64,000 nucleotides of DNA from Hyphomonas sp. (GTDB lineage: Bacteria; Pseudomonadota; Alphaproteobacteria; Caulobacterales; Hyphomonadaceae). Positions 29,137 through 39,973 of the stretch are shown in pieces. The notes under the pieces were generated by a model. That model saw nothing but the letters and a program-made list of their open reading frames with translations, made no database searches and was not told the origin of the DNA. The DNA lies in NCBI GenBank assembly GCA_013791775.1, contig VMTE01000049.1, positions 62,001 through 126,000 of the forward strand. The letters are read 5' to 3'. Made by a program: the position numbers and the translations under genes. Positions within the stretch are counted from its first letter, which is position 1. The number at the start of each line of letters is the position of its first letter.

Positions 29137-30117
29137 ATGAGCCGGGAAAATGATCCGATTGTCCGCGACCAGCCGCCGGAGATGCCCTCCGAGGGCGGGC
29201 CGCTGGCGGAGTATGGCGGCGCCTTGCCGCCGGCGCCGGACTGGTTTCCGGAGGCAGTCGCCGCGCCCTACGAAACCAACCGGGTGGAGGTACTCGGCGC
29301 CGGGATCAGCTACCAGCGCTGGGGCAAGCGCGGCGCGCCGGGGCTATTGTTCGTACACGGAAACGGTGCGCACGCACATTGGTGGGACTTCATCGCGCCC
29401 TACTTCGCAGAGCACTACAATGTCGCCGCGCTGACCTTTTCCGGCATGGGCGAAAGCGCCTGGCGCGAAACCTATGACATGAAGACCTTTTCGGCCGAGC
29501 AGGTCGCCGTTGCGGAAGATGCTGGCCTGTTTGACGGGCCGCGCAAGCCGGTGATTGTTGCTCATTCATTTGGCGGGTTCGTCACGCTGGTCACCGGCGC
29601 CGAGCATGGCGAGCGGTTTGAGGGCATGGTGATCGTGGACAGTCCGGTGAACCCGCCGGAGCGCCCGCACCAGGGCCCGTCGCGCGCCGGACGTCCGCAC
29701 CGGATCTATCCGGACCTGGCCACCGCGCTGGCCCGCTTCCGCCTTGCGCCGCCGCAGCTCTGCGAGAACCACTACGCCATGGATTATATCGCGCGCTGGA
29801 GCCTGAAGCGCGCCGAGGGCGGCTGGACCTGGAAGTTCGATCCCACGATCTGGACACGGTTCGAGCCGGGCAAGGATGGCGGCGAACTGCTGAAGGCCGC
29901 GAAATGCCGTGTGGCGATCATCCGGGGCGAGGAAAGCGCCCTCATGCCGGACGATGTGCGCGACTACATGCGCGCCTTGCTCGGTTACCAGGTGCCGTTC
30001 GTATCGATCCCGCACGCCCGCCACCATGTGATGCTCGATCAGCCGATCGCGTTCATCTCGGCGCTGCGCATGCTGCTGGCCGAATGGGACCATTCAGACC
30101 CGCACCGGCGCGTGTAA
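29137..30117 (+). CDS. Alpha/beta hydrolase
   Basis: A 326-residue alpha/beta hydrolase. The oxyanion HGNGAHAHWWD follows the first strands, the nucleophile elbow is AHSFGGF, and the C-terminal His is likely within IPHARHHVMLDQP. No signal peptide. Compared with esterases it has a Pro/Glu-rich 50-residue N-terminal extension. The substrate is not recognisable. It ends six bases before the convergent ferredoxin-NADP reductase gene. Confidence 0.88.
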   Translation: MSRENDPIVRDQPPEMPSEGGPLAEYGGALPPAPDWFPEAVAAPYETNRVEVLGAGISYQRWGKRGAPGLLFVHGNGAHAHWWDFIAPYFAEHYNVAALTFSGMGESAWRETYDMKTFSAEQVAVAEDAGLFDGPRKPVIVAHSFGGFVTLVTGAEHGERFEGMVIVDSPVNPPERPHQGPSRAGRPHRIYPDLATALARFRLAPPQLCENHYAMDYIARWSLKRAEGGWTWKFDPTIWTRFEPGKDGGELLKAAKCRVAIIRGEESALMPDDVRDYMRALLGYQVPFVSIPHARHHVMLDQPIAFISALRMLLAEWDHSDPHRRV

Positions 30118-30123
30118 GGCAGC

Positions 30124-30945
30124 TCAGCCCGCGAAGGCTTTTTCGATCACGAATTCGGCCGGCGCCGCGTTCGAGCCTTCCGTCAAGCCGGCCTTCAGCA
30201 TCAGGGCCTTCACGTCCTGGATCATTTCCATCGAGCCGCACATCATCGCCCGGTCGCAGGCCGGGTCGAGCGGCGGCACACCGAGATCCGCAAACAGCGT
30301 ACCGCTCTCGATCAGCGAGGTGATCCGGCCCATCCGCCCGGAAAACTGGCGAGTCGTCGTCGCATAGAGCGTCAGCTTGCTTTCGGCCATTTCGCCGACC
30401 AGCGGATCGTCCTTCAGGCTGGCCACCAGGTTTTGCGAATAGGTCAGCTCGGCGACATCCCGGCAGGTATGGGTGACGATCACCTGTTCGTAGCGCTCAT
30501 ACGTTTCGGGGTCGCGCACAAGGCTGGCGAACGGCGCAAAGCCGGTGCCGGTGGAGAACATGTAGAGCCGCTTGCCGGGGGTCAGCGCGTCGAGCACCAG
30601 CGTGCCCGTCGGCTTGCGGCCGAGCAGCACCTTGTCGCCGGGCTGGATCTTCTCCAGGCGGGAAGTCAGCGGGCCGTCCGGCACCTTGATCGAGTAGAAT
30701 TCCAGCTCCTCGTCCCAGGACGGGGAGGCCACCGAATAGGCGCGCAGCAACGGCTTACCGTCTTCCTTGGGCAGCCCGATCATCACGAACTCGCCGGAGC
30801 GGAAGCGGAAGCTGCGCGGCCGGGTGATGCGGAAGCGGAACAACCGGTCCGTATAATGCTCGACCGCGAGGACGGTTTCCTCGGTCGGCCCGTTGGGGTT
30901 CACTTGTGCGGCGGCCGTCTGGCCGGCGGGCGCATCAGCGCTCAT
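30124..30945 (-). CDS. fpr: Ferredoxin-NADP(+) reductase
   Basis: A 273-residue FAD enzyme of the bacterial FPR type. The FAD motif is LLRAYSVASP, the NADP pocket STGTGFAPF, and the C-terminal CGSMEMIQDV is typical. About 20 extra polar residues precede the fold. It moves electrons between NADPH and ferredoxin or flavodoxin, often in oxidative stress and Fe-S repair. It ends next to the convergent hydrolase gene; a 75-bp gap separates it from the rhodanese gene upstream. Confidence 0.95.
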   Translation of the reverse strand: MSADAPAGQTAAAQVNPNGPTEETVLAVEHYTDRLFRFRITRPRSFRFRSGEFVMIGLPKEDGKPLLRAYSVASPSWDEELEFYSIKVPDGPLTSRLEKIQPGDKVLLGRKPTGTLVLDALTPGKRLYMFSTGTGFAPFASLVRDPETYERYEQVIVTHTCRDVAELTYSQNLVASLKDDPLVGEMAESKLTLYATTTRQFSGRMGRITSLIESGTLFADLGVPPLDPACDRAMMCGSMEMIQDVKALMLKAGLTEGSNAAPAEFVIEKAFAG

Positions 30946-31020
30946 CCTCAGCCCTCCTGGGAGTGTCTCGGGCCCAGTTGAGCCTGCGGCGTTCCAAAAG
31001 CAATGCGTCAGATGATAGCT

Positions 31021-31581
31021 TTAGTTTTCCTGATAGATCGGCTGGCGGGCCCACTGGATATCCGGGTCTTCGATGCTGTAGGCACCGTCCAGTTCGTAGA
31101 TATTCTGATAGCCGTAGCCATAGAGATTGATGAAGGTCGGCACGTTCAGGGCGAGTGGCGCGGACTTCAGCATCACCGGGGCGACGTTATCGGTGAAGTT
31201 GTTGTTGCAGTAGATCAGGATCCGCCGGTTCTTGGCGCCGATCACTTCCGTCAGCATCCCGTCTGAAAAGTCCGAGAAGTTGAGGTTAACCGCGCCCCGG
31301 ATGTGGCCCGTGAAGTAGGCTCCGGCGCTGCGGGAATCGAGAACCAGCGTGTTCGGGTCGGCTTTCATGGCGTTGAAGGTTTCAAGGTCGATCAGCCGGC
31401 TTTCGCGATAGTGTACGATTTCCGAGCCAAGCGCCATGAAGCCGGAATAGTCCACGAGTTCCGGCTCGGTCTGGGCCTGCGCGGGCGGAACGGCCAGAGC
31501 GCCGGCCGTGATGGCGATGAGACCCAGAAGGGCAACGAAGGCCACAACGGGCAGGCGCGTACGGACGGGTTCGTGGTTCAT
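31021..31581 (-). CDS. Exported rhodanese-like protein
   Basis: A 186-residue protein: signal peptide (cut near AQAQ-T, about residue 37), then one rhodanese domain with LVLDSRSAGAYFTGHI and the active-site Cys in LIYCNNNF. A sulfurtransferase of the periplasm or a Cys-based sensor; the CNNN loop is unlike the CRxG loops of active thiosulfate transferases, so activity is uncertain. Confidence 0.87.
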   Translation of the reverse strand: MNHEPVRTRLPVVAFVALLGLIAITAGALAVPPAQAQTEPELVDYSGFMALGSEIVHYRESRLIDLETFNAMKADPNTLVLDSRSAGAYFTGHIRGAVNLNFSDFSDGMLTEVIGAKNRRILIYCNNNFTDNVAPVMLKSAPLALNVPTFINLYGYGYQNIYELDGAYSIEDPDIQWARQPIYQEN

Positions 31582-31694
31582 GGGCAGCCTCCTTGATGCG
31601 GCCTCGAGCCTCCAGAGTCACAGGACTCAGTGGCCGGAATGTGCGCGCACCATGGAATTGCTGCGAAATTCATGCCGAAACCACGGCAATCCGT

Positions 31695-32282
31695 TCAGAC
31701 GGGCGGAAAGCGGCCCATGCGTTCTTCCCAATGGCGCCGGCAAAGGGACAAGTAGGTGGTCTTCTCGATCGAGATCTGATCGCCTTCGGTCAACGCTTTC
31801 CCGTCCGGTCCGAGGCGCACAACCATCGTGGCCTTGCGCCCGCACGCACAGATCGTGCGCACTTCGCGCAGGTTGTCGGCAATCGCGAGCAGGGCCGCAG
31901 AGCCTTCAAACAATTCGCCCCGGAAATCGGTGCGCAGGCCATAGGCCAGGACCGGCATGCCGAGATGGTCCGCCGCGCGGGCCAGCTGCCAGACCTGCGC
32001 TTTGGTCAGGAACTGGGCCTCGTCCACAAAGATCGCATCGAGCCGGCCCTGGCCTGTCCGGTCCTGGATCAGCGAGAACAGATCCGTATCCTGAGTGTAC
32101 AGCGTCGCGTCGGCGCCGATCCCGATCCGCGAGCTGATCTGCCTGTCCCCGGCGTCGCGGTAGAGCGCCGAGGTCAGCAGCAACACCTCCATGCCGCGCT
32201 CGCGGTAGTTGTAGGCCGCTTGCAGGAGGAGTGTGGATTTGCCGGCATTCATCGCCGCGTAGGAAAAATACAGCTTGGCCAT
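31695..32282 (-). CDS. tdk: Thymidine kinase
   Basis: A 195-residue type II thymidine kinase for salvage of thymidine. The P-loop is AAMNAGKST, the Asp/Glu of VDEAQFL is the Walker B and catalytic region, and the zinc lasso shows CACG and CRRH. FRGELFEGSAALL is the substrate lasso start. ATG 32282 begins MAKLYFSYAAM as in relatives. Confidence 0.97.
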   Translation of the reverse strand: MAKLYFSYAAMNAGKSTLLLQAAYNYRERGMEVLLLTSALYRDAGDRQISSRIGIGADATLYTQDTDLFSLIQDRTGQGRLDAIFVDEAQFLTKAQVWQLARAADHLGMPVLAYGLRTDFRGELFEGSAALLAIADNLREVRTICACGRKATMVVRLGPDGKALTEGDQISIEKTTYLSLCRRHWEERMGRFPPV

Positions 32283-32297
32283 GGCGGCAGGTTGGTG

Positions 32298-34073
32298 TCA
32301 GCGGATCGGCGTGGCGGCGCCTTCGCGCCGCGGGTCTGCGCCGCCTTCAAGGCCGCGCTCGCGCACGACGATGAGGTGCAGGCCCGAATTCTCGCCGGTG
32401 CGTTCTTCCACCGTATAGCCGAAGTCGCGCAACGCCTGCGCCGTCTCCGGCCCGCCCGCGACATCCACTTCCACGCCCACGGTATCCCCGCGCGCGATGA
32501 CGTTCGGCAGCGCGGCGGCTTCCTGGGCGGTCTTGCCCCATTCGAGCACGCCGACGAGGGTTTTGGCGACATAGGCGACGATCGAGTTTCCGCCCGGCGA
32601 GCCGGTGACCATGAACAGGTCTCCGCCCTCGTCGAACACGATGGTCGGCGACATGGATGAACGTGGACGTTTGTTCGGACCCGGAGCATTCGCCACCGGC
32701 TTGCCGCCCTTGGTCGGCTCGCGAGAGAAGTCCGTCAGTTCGTTGTTCAAGAGGAAGCCGCCCGCCATGCGCGAAGCGCCGAAGGCCGCTTCCACGGTGG
32801 CCGTCATTGAAACGGCGTTGCCGTCCAGGTCGATGATCGAAATGTGTGTCGTGCCATGGCCGGGTTCGGTCGGATCCTCGCCCCACATCGGACGCAGCGG
32901 TTCCTTTCCAAGCACCACACCCGGATCGCCGGGCGTTGCCTTTTCGCCGGGCGCAAAGGCCTCAAGCGCGCGCGCCTTGATGTAGACGGGGTCAATCAGG
33001 TCCGCCGTCGGCACCGGCACATGGTCGGCATCGGCCACATAATGGTCACGGTCGGCATAGCCGAGGCGTTGCGCGTCCACGAAGGCTTTCAGGTAGAGGC
33101 TTTCATCGACATCCTTCGCCTTGGGCTTGAGGTATTCGTAGAGGCCCATGATCAGGTTCTGGGCAACACCGCCCGAGCTCGGCGGCGGCGCCGAGCAGAG
33201 CTTGTATCCGGTCTGCAGTTCGCCGCAGACGGCGTCGCGCACCACCACCTTGTAGTTAGCGAGATCGTCCAGCGTCATCGAACCGCCGTCGGGGCCTTCG
33301 GCCACAGCGGCCACGATGTCGGCCGCGAGTGGGCCCTGGTAGAACGCCGCAGGCCCGTCCTGCGCGACCGCTGCCAGCGTTGCCGCATAGGCGGGGTTGG
33401 TGCGCACAAAGCCGGCCGGCAGCGGTTCGCCATCCGGATAGAAGTAGGCGGCCGTCACCGGATTGTCGTCGAGGCGGATGGCGCCGCGCAGGCGTGGTTC
33501 AGCCAAGGCCTCGGCGAGCTTCGGCGAGACTTCAAAGCCATCCTCGGCCAGATCAATGGCCGGCTGGAACAGCGACGCCCAGTCGGCGCGCCCTGCCGCC
33601 TCATGCGCCGCCTTGTAGAGCGCGATCTGCCCCGGCACGCCGACCGAACGGCCGGATTGCCAGGCCGGCACGAACTCCATCACCTTGCCGTCCTTGATGA
33701 ACAGGTCGGCGGTCGCTGCAGCCGGCGCCGTCTCGCGTCCGTCGAACACGGTAAGGGCATCATTCGCGCGGTCATAATAGACCATGAACCCGCCGCCGCC
33801 GAGGCCGGAGCTCTGGGGCTCCACCAGGCCCAGCACCGCGTGCACGGCAATCGCGGCGTCCACGGCGTTGCCGCCGTCGCGCAGCACCTTGAGGCCGGCT
33901 TCAACTGCGCGCACATCGGCGGCCGCTACCATGCCGCCCTTGGTCCAGGACAGGTCGCCAAGCGCTTCCGGCGCGGTCGCCTGCGCCTCGGTTGTGGTGG
34001 CGGCCGGGGGCACCGTGTGCGGCGCGCAGGCCGAGATCAAAAGTGCGAAAGCGAAGCCGGTGAGAGGACGCAT
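32298..34073 (-). CDS. ggt: Gamma-glutamyltransferase, lipoprotein
   Basis: A 591-residue proenzyme that hydrolyses or transfers the gamma-glutamyl group of glutathione. The lipoprotein signal ends LLISAC. The alpha part carries GGNAVDAAIAVH and GLGGGGFMVYYD. Self-cleavage is expected before the first Thr of GTTHISIID, which then acts as nucleophile. The SSMSPTIV and TGSPGG signatures of the beta chain follow. It is 15 bp from tdk. It is divergent from a P1 peptidase gene, 78 bp apart. Confidence 0.95.
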   Translation of the reverse strand: MRPLTGFAFALLISACAPHTVPPAATTTEAQATAPEALGDLSWTKGGMVAAADVRAVEAGLKVLRDGGNAVDAAIAVHAVLGLVEPQSSGLGGGGFMVYYDRANDALTVFDGRETAPAAATADLFIKDGKVMEFVPAWQSGRSVGVPGQIALYKAAHEAAGRADWASLFQPAIDLAEDGFEVSPKLAEALAEPRLRGAIRLDDNPVTAAYFYPDGEPLPAGFVRTNPAYAATLAAVAQDGPAAFYQGPLAADIVAAVAEGPDGGSMTLDDLANYKVVVRDAVCGELQTGYKLCSAPPPSSGGVAQNLIMGLYEYLKPKAKDVDESLYLKAFVDAQRLGYADRDHYVADADHVPVPTADLIDPVYIKARALEAFAPGEKATPGDPGVVLGKEPLRPMWGEDPTEPGHGTTHISIIDLDGNAVSMTATVEAAFGASRMAGGFLLNNELTDFSREPTKGGKPVANAPGPNKRPRSSMSPTIVFDEGGDLFMVTGSPGGNSIVAYVAKTLVGVLEWGKTAQEAAALPNVIARGDTVGVEVDVAGGPETAQALRDFGYTVEERTGENSGLHLIVVRERGLEGGADPRREGAATPIR

Positions 34074-34151
34074 GAGAAAACCCTTTGCTTGGCGGGGCGC
34101 CCGCAGGCCCTTAAGACCGGGGCAGACAAATCAGATGACAAGGCTCTTAAC

Positions 34152-36199
<2,048 letters not shown>

Positions 36200-36268
36200 C
36201 CGAACCCGTTTTTGTGGCTTGCAAGCCCGGGGGCGCGCCTGTATGTGTCCCCTCCTTGCCATGGCAAT

Positions 36269-36345
36269 GCACCCGTAGCTCAGCTGGATAGAGCACCAGA
36301 CTACGAATCTGGGGGTCGGGCGTTCGAATCGCTCCGGGTGCACCA
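36269..36345 (+). tRNA. tRNA-Arg (anticodon ACG)
   Basis: A full cloverleaf: acceptor stem GCACCCG with CGGGTGC, D-arm with GCTCAGCTGGATAGAGC, anticodon stem CCAGA/TCTGG with loop CTACGAA (anticodon ACG), T-arm with TTCGAAT, and an encoded CCA. Its 3' part (36299-36347) is duplicated at 41305-41353 with one mismatch, so the gene is the attachment site of a genomic island. Confidence 0.96.
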
Positions 36346-36347
36346 TT
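36299..36347 (+). repeat. attL: 3' part of tRNA-Arg
   Basis: From the anticodon stem to two bases past CCA, 49 bases matching 41305-41353 in direct orientation with a single C/T difference at 36334. Typical of tyrosine-integrase sites in tRNA genes, where the incoming element restores the 3' end. Confidence 0.85.
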
Positions 36348-36358
36348 AAATCAAGGAC

Positions 36359-36613
36359 TTACGAGCCTTGGGGGTCAGCAAAAAACACCAGAAATTGCAC
36401 TGGGTCCCAGTGGGGTCCCAACTGACAAGGTGTTTCGCGGCGTTTCGCCGCGTAGTGTTGCGAGAACCGAATAATGCCGCCGTCAGGTGCCAGTTGGTTG
36501 ACCGCTTCCGTTGACGTGAAGCTCTTCCGTTTCACGCGAGCGGAAAGCCGCTGAATTCTGCCGGCGATTGTCCCCCTTAAAGGATCCAGCGGATCATTCG
36601 AAGTCTGGTACAA
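36359..36613 (-). CDS. Unrecognised small ORF beside attL
   Basis: Eighty-four codons starting MYQTSNDPLDPLRG, basic in the middle (RVKRKSF), ending near the tRNA. No family is recognised and codon content is not decisive. Integrases usually lie here, but none of their motifs appear. It may be noise or a remnant. The bases from 36614 to 36746 hold nothing recognisable. Confidence 0.25.
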   Translation of the reverse strand: MYQTSNDPLDPLRGTIAGRIQRLSARVKRKSFTSTEAVNQLAPDGGIIRFSQHYAAKRRETPCQLGPHWDPVQFLVFFADPQGS

Positions 36614-36746
36614 ACTTGAACCGTCGAGCGGCAGTTATCCGCCCGTGGGCAGACACAGAGCGGTTCTCGGCATCAGGCAGTTCATCGCCGATTTAGGACG
36701 CTGCGCACATCTACTCCGGTCGCCTGCACGGAGCGATAACTGCGGG

Positions 36747-37598
36747 TCAGCCCGCCAATCTGGCTAGCGTCAAATCAAGCAACGCGCGAAGTCGCGCCAA
36801 GCGGCCGAGGTCGCGATGGTAGCCGATCCACACGTCGCGCTTCGGTGGTTCGCCCCCAAGATGAAGGCGTTCAACGCCAGCCAGCGTGTCACCAATGTCG
36901 CAAGGCAGAATGGCGATGCCCGCGCCCTCGGCACACATTTTGGCCTGCACGCTACGGCTGTTGCTTCGGAACGCCGTGCGCGCGTTCGGCAACATCGTTT
37001 GCAGCCACGTGTCGTCAGGTGTTCCGGCAAAGGTAGCGTCGAGCGCCATCAAGGTGGCGCCGGTGCCGTCGCCAGCCTTGGGATGCTCAGATCCTTTGCG
37101 GATATAGGCGCCATACCGCAGCTGCAGGAGTTTGCGCGAAACGACATCGGGTTCATCGAACGGCCCGATGCGAAACGCCAGGTCTGCCTCCCGGCGCGAT
37201 AGGCTGAGAAAGCGTTGATCTGTCAGTAGCTCAATGGTGACACGCGGATGCAGCGTCGTGAATTCGGTGAGCACCGGGCTGAGCACATATCCGCCAAACC
37301 AGTCTATCGAGGTGATGCGCAGCACACCCTCCAGATGATCGGCTTGCCCCGAGATTTGACGTTGGATCGCGAGCGCCTCTTCCTCCATGCGCTCAGCGCG
37401 CGGCAGCAGGGCGGCGCCTTCATCAGTCAGGGTGAAGCCACCCGTTGTTCGCTGGAACAGTGTGTTTCCCAGCGCCGCTTCGAGTGTGCGCAGACGCCGC
37501 CCGATGGTCGGCTGGGTCTGGCCAATCTTGCGAGCGGCAGCGCCGAGCGTGCCCTCACGGGCGACGGCCAGAAAGACCCGGATGTCGCTCCATTCCAT
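36747..37598 (-). CDS. LysR family transcriptional regulator
   Basis: A 283-residue LysR regulator. The N-terminal helix-turn-helix reads FLAVAREGTLGAAARKIGQTQPT with RRLRTLEAALGNTLFQR after it. The effector domain follows to the end. ATG 37598 (MEWSDIRVF) is the normal family start; the frame open to 37652 adds 18 residues. Divergent from the CPBP gene across 144 bp, so it probably controls that gene, as LysR regulators commonly do their divergent neighbour. Confidence 0.92.
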   Translation of the reverse strand: MEWSDIRVFLAVAREGTLGAAARKIGQTQPTIGRRLRTLEAALGNTLFQRTTGGFTLTDEGAALLPRAERMEEEALAIQRQISGQADHLEGVLRITSIDWFGGYVLSPVLTEFTTLHPRVTIELLTDQRFLSLSRREADLAFRIGPFDEPDVVSRKLLQLRYGAYIRKGSEHPKAGDGTGATLMALDATFAGTPDDTWLQTMLPNARTAFRSNSRSVQAKMCAEGAGIAILPCDIGDTLAGVERLHLGGEPPKRDVWIGYHRDLGRLARLRALLDLTLARLAG

Positions 37599-37742
37599 CG
37601 GTCTTTGCCGTATCCTGAGGTGCCAAACAAATATGTATGGCGTTCGTGCCATATCTTAGGTTTTCATGCAATTTTTTTAGGGCCACCATTGCGCCTTTGT
37701 TGACGAGAGAATGCATCTCTCGCGGAAACTCGGGCAATCATC

Positions 37743-38597
37743 ATGTTGAAATTACGTGTCGCGGCGTTGGCGATTGGAAAGATGTTGCTGGTCGCGGCGA
37801 CAATCATCTGCGCGGTGCATTTGTTCCGTTTGCTGCTGTTGCCGCAGATCCAGTCCGCCTTTCATCTGGACGACCCGAGCACCAGTGCGGTCCGGCGCAT
37901 CGGCATTCTGGTCGTCGCAATTCTAGCCTACTGGGCCACCAACCGGTTGATCGAGAAACGCGCGATCGTTGAGCTGCGGTTCGCGCCGCTCGGTATTGTG
38001 TTGGGCGCGATCACCGGCGCAGCGGTGATTTCCATCACAACACTCTCGCTGTTTGCCACCGGGATTTATCAGGTGACAGAGGTTCGAGGCTTGCAAAGCG
38101 GATTGCTCGGCGTTGCCGGGCTGATCCTGGTCGCGGCGATGTTGGAAGAGATCGCGTTTCGCGGCGTGCTGTTCCGCGTGCTTGAAAACACCTGGGGAAC
38201 GGTTCCTGCGCTGTGGCTGTCATCGCTGCTGTTTGCATTGCAGCATATGGCCAACGTCGACGGCGCAAACCTTGTCGATTCGCTGACGACGATGACTTCT
38301 GTGACGGTGATCGGTGCATTCTGGGCGTTGGTCTACGTGCACACCCGCAATTTGTGGATCGTGGGCGCCAATCACGCCGCGTGGAATTTTGCGATCGCTC
38401 TTACTGGGTTGCCACTTTCGGGCTTGGACGATTGGCGAAAGTTGGCTCCAATTGAGAGCCGCTACAACGGCCCCGACTGGCTTACCGGCGGCGCGTTCGG
38501 ACCGGAGAATTCAGCACTCACGATCGGCGTAATTGTCGTCTGTCTTGCAGTGTTGATTTATGTGGCGCGGAAACGCGGGCGCACAATTGAAGTTTGA
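37743..38597 (+). CDS. CPBP family intramembrane metalloprotease
   Basis: A 284-residue membrane protein with about eight helices. The CPBP (Abi) motifs are all there: EEIAFRG (EExxxR), FALQHMAN (FxxxH) and NHAAWNF (HxxxN). Family members act as prenyl-protein-protease-like or bacteriocin-immunity proteins. Target unknown. It is the first gene on the plus strand of the island, divergent from LysR. The 269 bp that follow contain only weak frames on the minus strand, none convincing. Confidence 0.88.
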   Translation: MLKLRVAALAIGKMLLVAATIICAVHLFRLLLLPQIQSAFHLDDPSTSAVRRIGILVVAILAYWATNRLIEKRAIVELRFAPLGIVLGAITGAAVISITTLSLFATGIYQVTEVRGLQSGLLGVAGLILVAAMLEEIAFRGVLFRVLENTWGTVPALWLSSLLFALQHMANVDGANLVDSLTTMTSVTVIGAFWALVYVHTRNLWIVGANHAAWNFAIALTGLPLSGLDDWRKLAPIESRYNGPDWLTGGAFGPENSALTIGVIVVCLAVLIYVARKRGRTIEV

Positions 38598-38866
38598 ATG
38601 TTTCGACCACCACGCGCGCTGCGCGATGCGGACTGAATCGCCAACGACCGGTTTGGGCCACGATAGTTCTGATCGTCATCACCGGCGACAGGCAGGATCG
38701 CTTCAGTCCGGTCATCGGGATGATGGGCCGCCACCAGCGTGAGTTCGCCGATCGCGGACACTCGTAGAGAAGGTTTGCGAGCCCAATGTATCGTCGAAAC
38801 AATTGCCGGAAGGATCTCAACCTTATAGCCGCCTTTTCCCGTGGCGCGTTGCGAGCGCGAGCACCT

Positions 38867-39352
38867 TCACTGGAAGACGCGGTGAATTTCGAGACAGAGC
38901 TTTCTTACCTCCTTTGCCCATTGCTCGAGAGCAACGACGCCGAAGGAAACGTTTTCACCATGAGCGATCCTGTTTCGGTTCGACACGATGGACTTCACCG
39001 CCGACGTCATCGCGTTGTCATCCATGAACGCATTAATCTGGACCGCAAACGAGGGATCGAACCGTCCGAGCACCTCCGCGATGTAGTCTGGCTTTGGATT
39101 GCGACCACTAGAGAGAGTGCTCTCGATGAATTTCGCGATGCGATCGTTACCAATTCGCTTCCCATACCGAGAACCAGCCTCGATGACTGCCTGCTCTAAG
39201 GCGGCGCATGTTAGCACGCAGCCATGGCGTGTCAGTTGCGATGCGATGTATGTACTATCGCTGGTCGCAAGCGCGCTGCTCCTGGGCAGCTCCTTCGCGA
39301 GTCGTATTAGTTCGGCAACTTGGTCGAGGAGCCCGTGCGATCGAGTGGTCAT
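38867..39352 (-). CDS. HEPN-domain protein, RiboL-PSP-HEPN/MAE_28990-like
   Basis: A 161-residue helical protein. Near the C-terminus SNRNRIAHGEN gives R126-x4-H131, the RX4-6H catalytic motif of HEPN ribonucleases, within the RNxIAHG context of the RiboL-PSP/MAE_28990 group. Such proteins act in toxin-antitoxin and defence modules, often after a DUF262 gene. Its ATG overlaps (ATGA) the stop of a 5'-truncated frame, so it was translationally coupled to a partner now mostly missing. RNase activity is inferred, not shown. Confidence 0.7.
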   Translation of the reverse strand: MTTRSHGLLDQVAELIRLAKELPRSSALATSDSTYIASQLTRHGCVLTCAALEQAVIEAGSRYGKRIGNDRIAKFIESTLSSGRNPKPDYIAEVLGRFDPSFAVQINAFMDDNAMTSAVKSIVSNRNRIAHGENVSFGVVALEQWAKEVRKLCLEIHRVFQ

Positions 39353-39540
39353 GGGACCTGATCAAACGCCTCTGCAGCCAGTCTAATCCTGTTTTTGACA
39401 CTTTCCTCGTCCGCCGTTGCCCTCTTGTAAGCTTTCTTGAAATCGTCGTTTTCCAGAAGGCTTTGGTAAGCCTCCGCAATTGCTGCGAGATCGCTAACTC
39501 CTCCCTTCGCGCATGTTGAAGACTCCAGTGGCGGGGGAGT
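39349..39540 (-). pseudogene. C-terminal stub of the HEPN partner gene
   Basis: An open frame with no start codon, bounded upstream by TGA at 39541-39543. Its last 50 codons read like a protein end: AAIAEAYQSLLENDD, then FKKAYKRATADEE, VKNRIRLAAEAF. The end overlaps the HEPN start by ATGA. The Lys/Arg-rich closing helix would fit the end of a DUF262 protein, the common partner, but it is too short to be sure. The 5' part must have been lost by deletion or rearrangement. Confidence 0.5.
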
Positions 39541-39830
39541 TCATTGATCTTCGGCGTGTTGCGCAAAGTACTGGAAAAGAAGAACGCTGGGCAATTGGGG
39601 ATCGTATTCCTGACACGGTTTCAGGGGTTATTTTTGCGCCTCCCGAACGTCCCAGCGCAATGTGTCTGGCGATACTGAGAGGAGATGTTTTGGGGCGTTC
39701 TCTTCAGACGTCGCATTACCGCTATTCATGGAATGGATCCGAGATCGCGTCCATTTATGCATTTGATAATGCTGGCCATGAGATAAACCCAAAGGAACTG
39801 GGCATAGAAGCGGAGGCGGTGGTCGCGTAG
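39513..39830 (+). CDS. Hypothetical protein
   Basis: One hundred and five codons, MLKTPVAGEFIDLRRVAQ to EAEAVVA. The middle (SGVIFAPPERPSAM, LAILRGDVLGRS, HYRYSWNG) has the look of a small beta-rich domain. No ribosome site precedes ATG 39513, and the start overlaps the stub on the other strand, so the true N-terminus may be missing or lie downstream. No family recognised. Confidence 0.4.
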   Translation: MLKTPVAGEFIDLRRVAQSTGKEERWAIGDRIPDTVSGVIFAPPERPSAMCLAILRGDVLGRSLQTSHYRYSWNGSEIASIYAFDNAGHEINPKELGIEAEAVVA

Positions 39831-39861
39831 TTTCGATCGAGGTGCTGCGTTTTCTAGAAAC

Positions 39862-39973
39862 ATCGGCATCAAGATCGGCAACTTACATCGGCAATTTCAT
39901 TCCAATTTTCCGATAAAATATAATTTTGCCAATCTATTAGGCGTAATGTATTATCGGCAACTATGACCGATAA
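39862..39973 (+). promoter_or_regulatory. Operator-like repeat array upstream of Fic
   Basis: The octamer ATCGGCAA occurs at 39874, 39887 and 39953, with ATCGGCAT at 39862, and the inverted form CCGATAA at 39910 and 39967. The last pair forms TTATCGG-N9-CCGATAA (39951-39973), a perfect inverted repeat that spans the Fic start codon (39963). The region is AT-rich. Repressor binding here would block both transcription and translation start; the Fic protein's own C-terminal helical domain is a candidate regulator. Confidence 0.65.

Noticed and set aside
32844-34151. Upstream extension of the P1 peptidase frame.
   Set aside because: Antisense to ggt; the peptidase fold starts at ATG 34152.
38518-38820. 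Minus-strand frames downstream of the island CPBP gene.
   Set aside because: Too short, overlapping the CPBP end, no ribosome site and no recognisable family; noted only as unclear.
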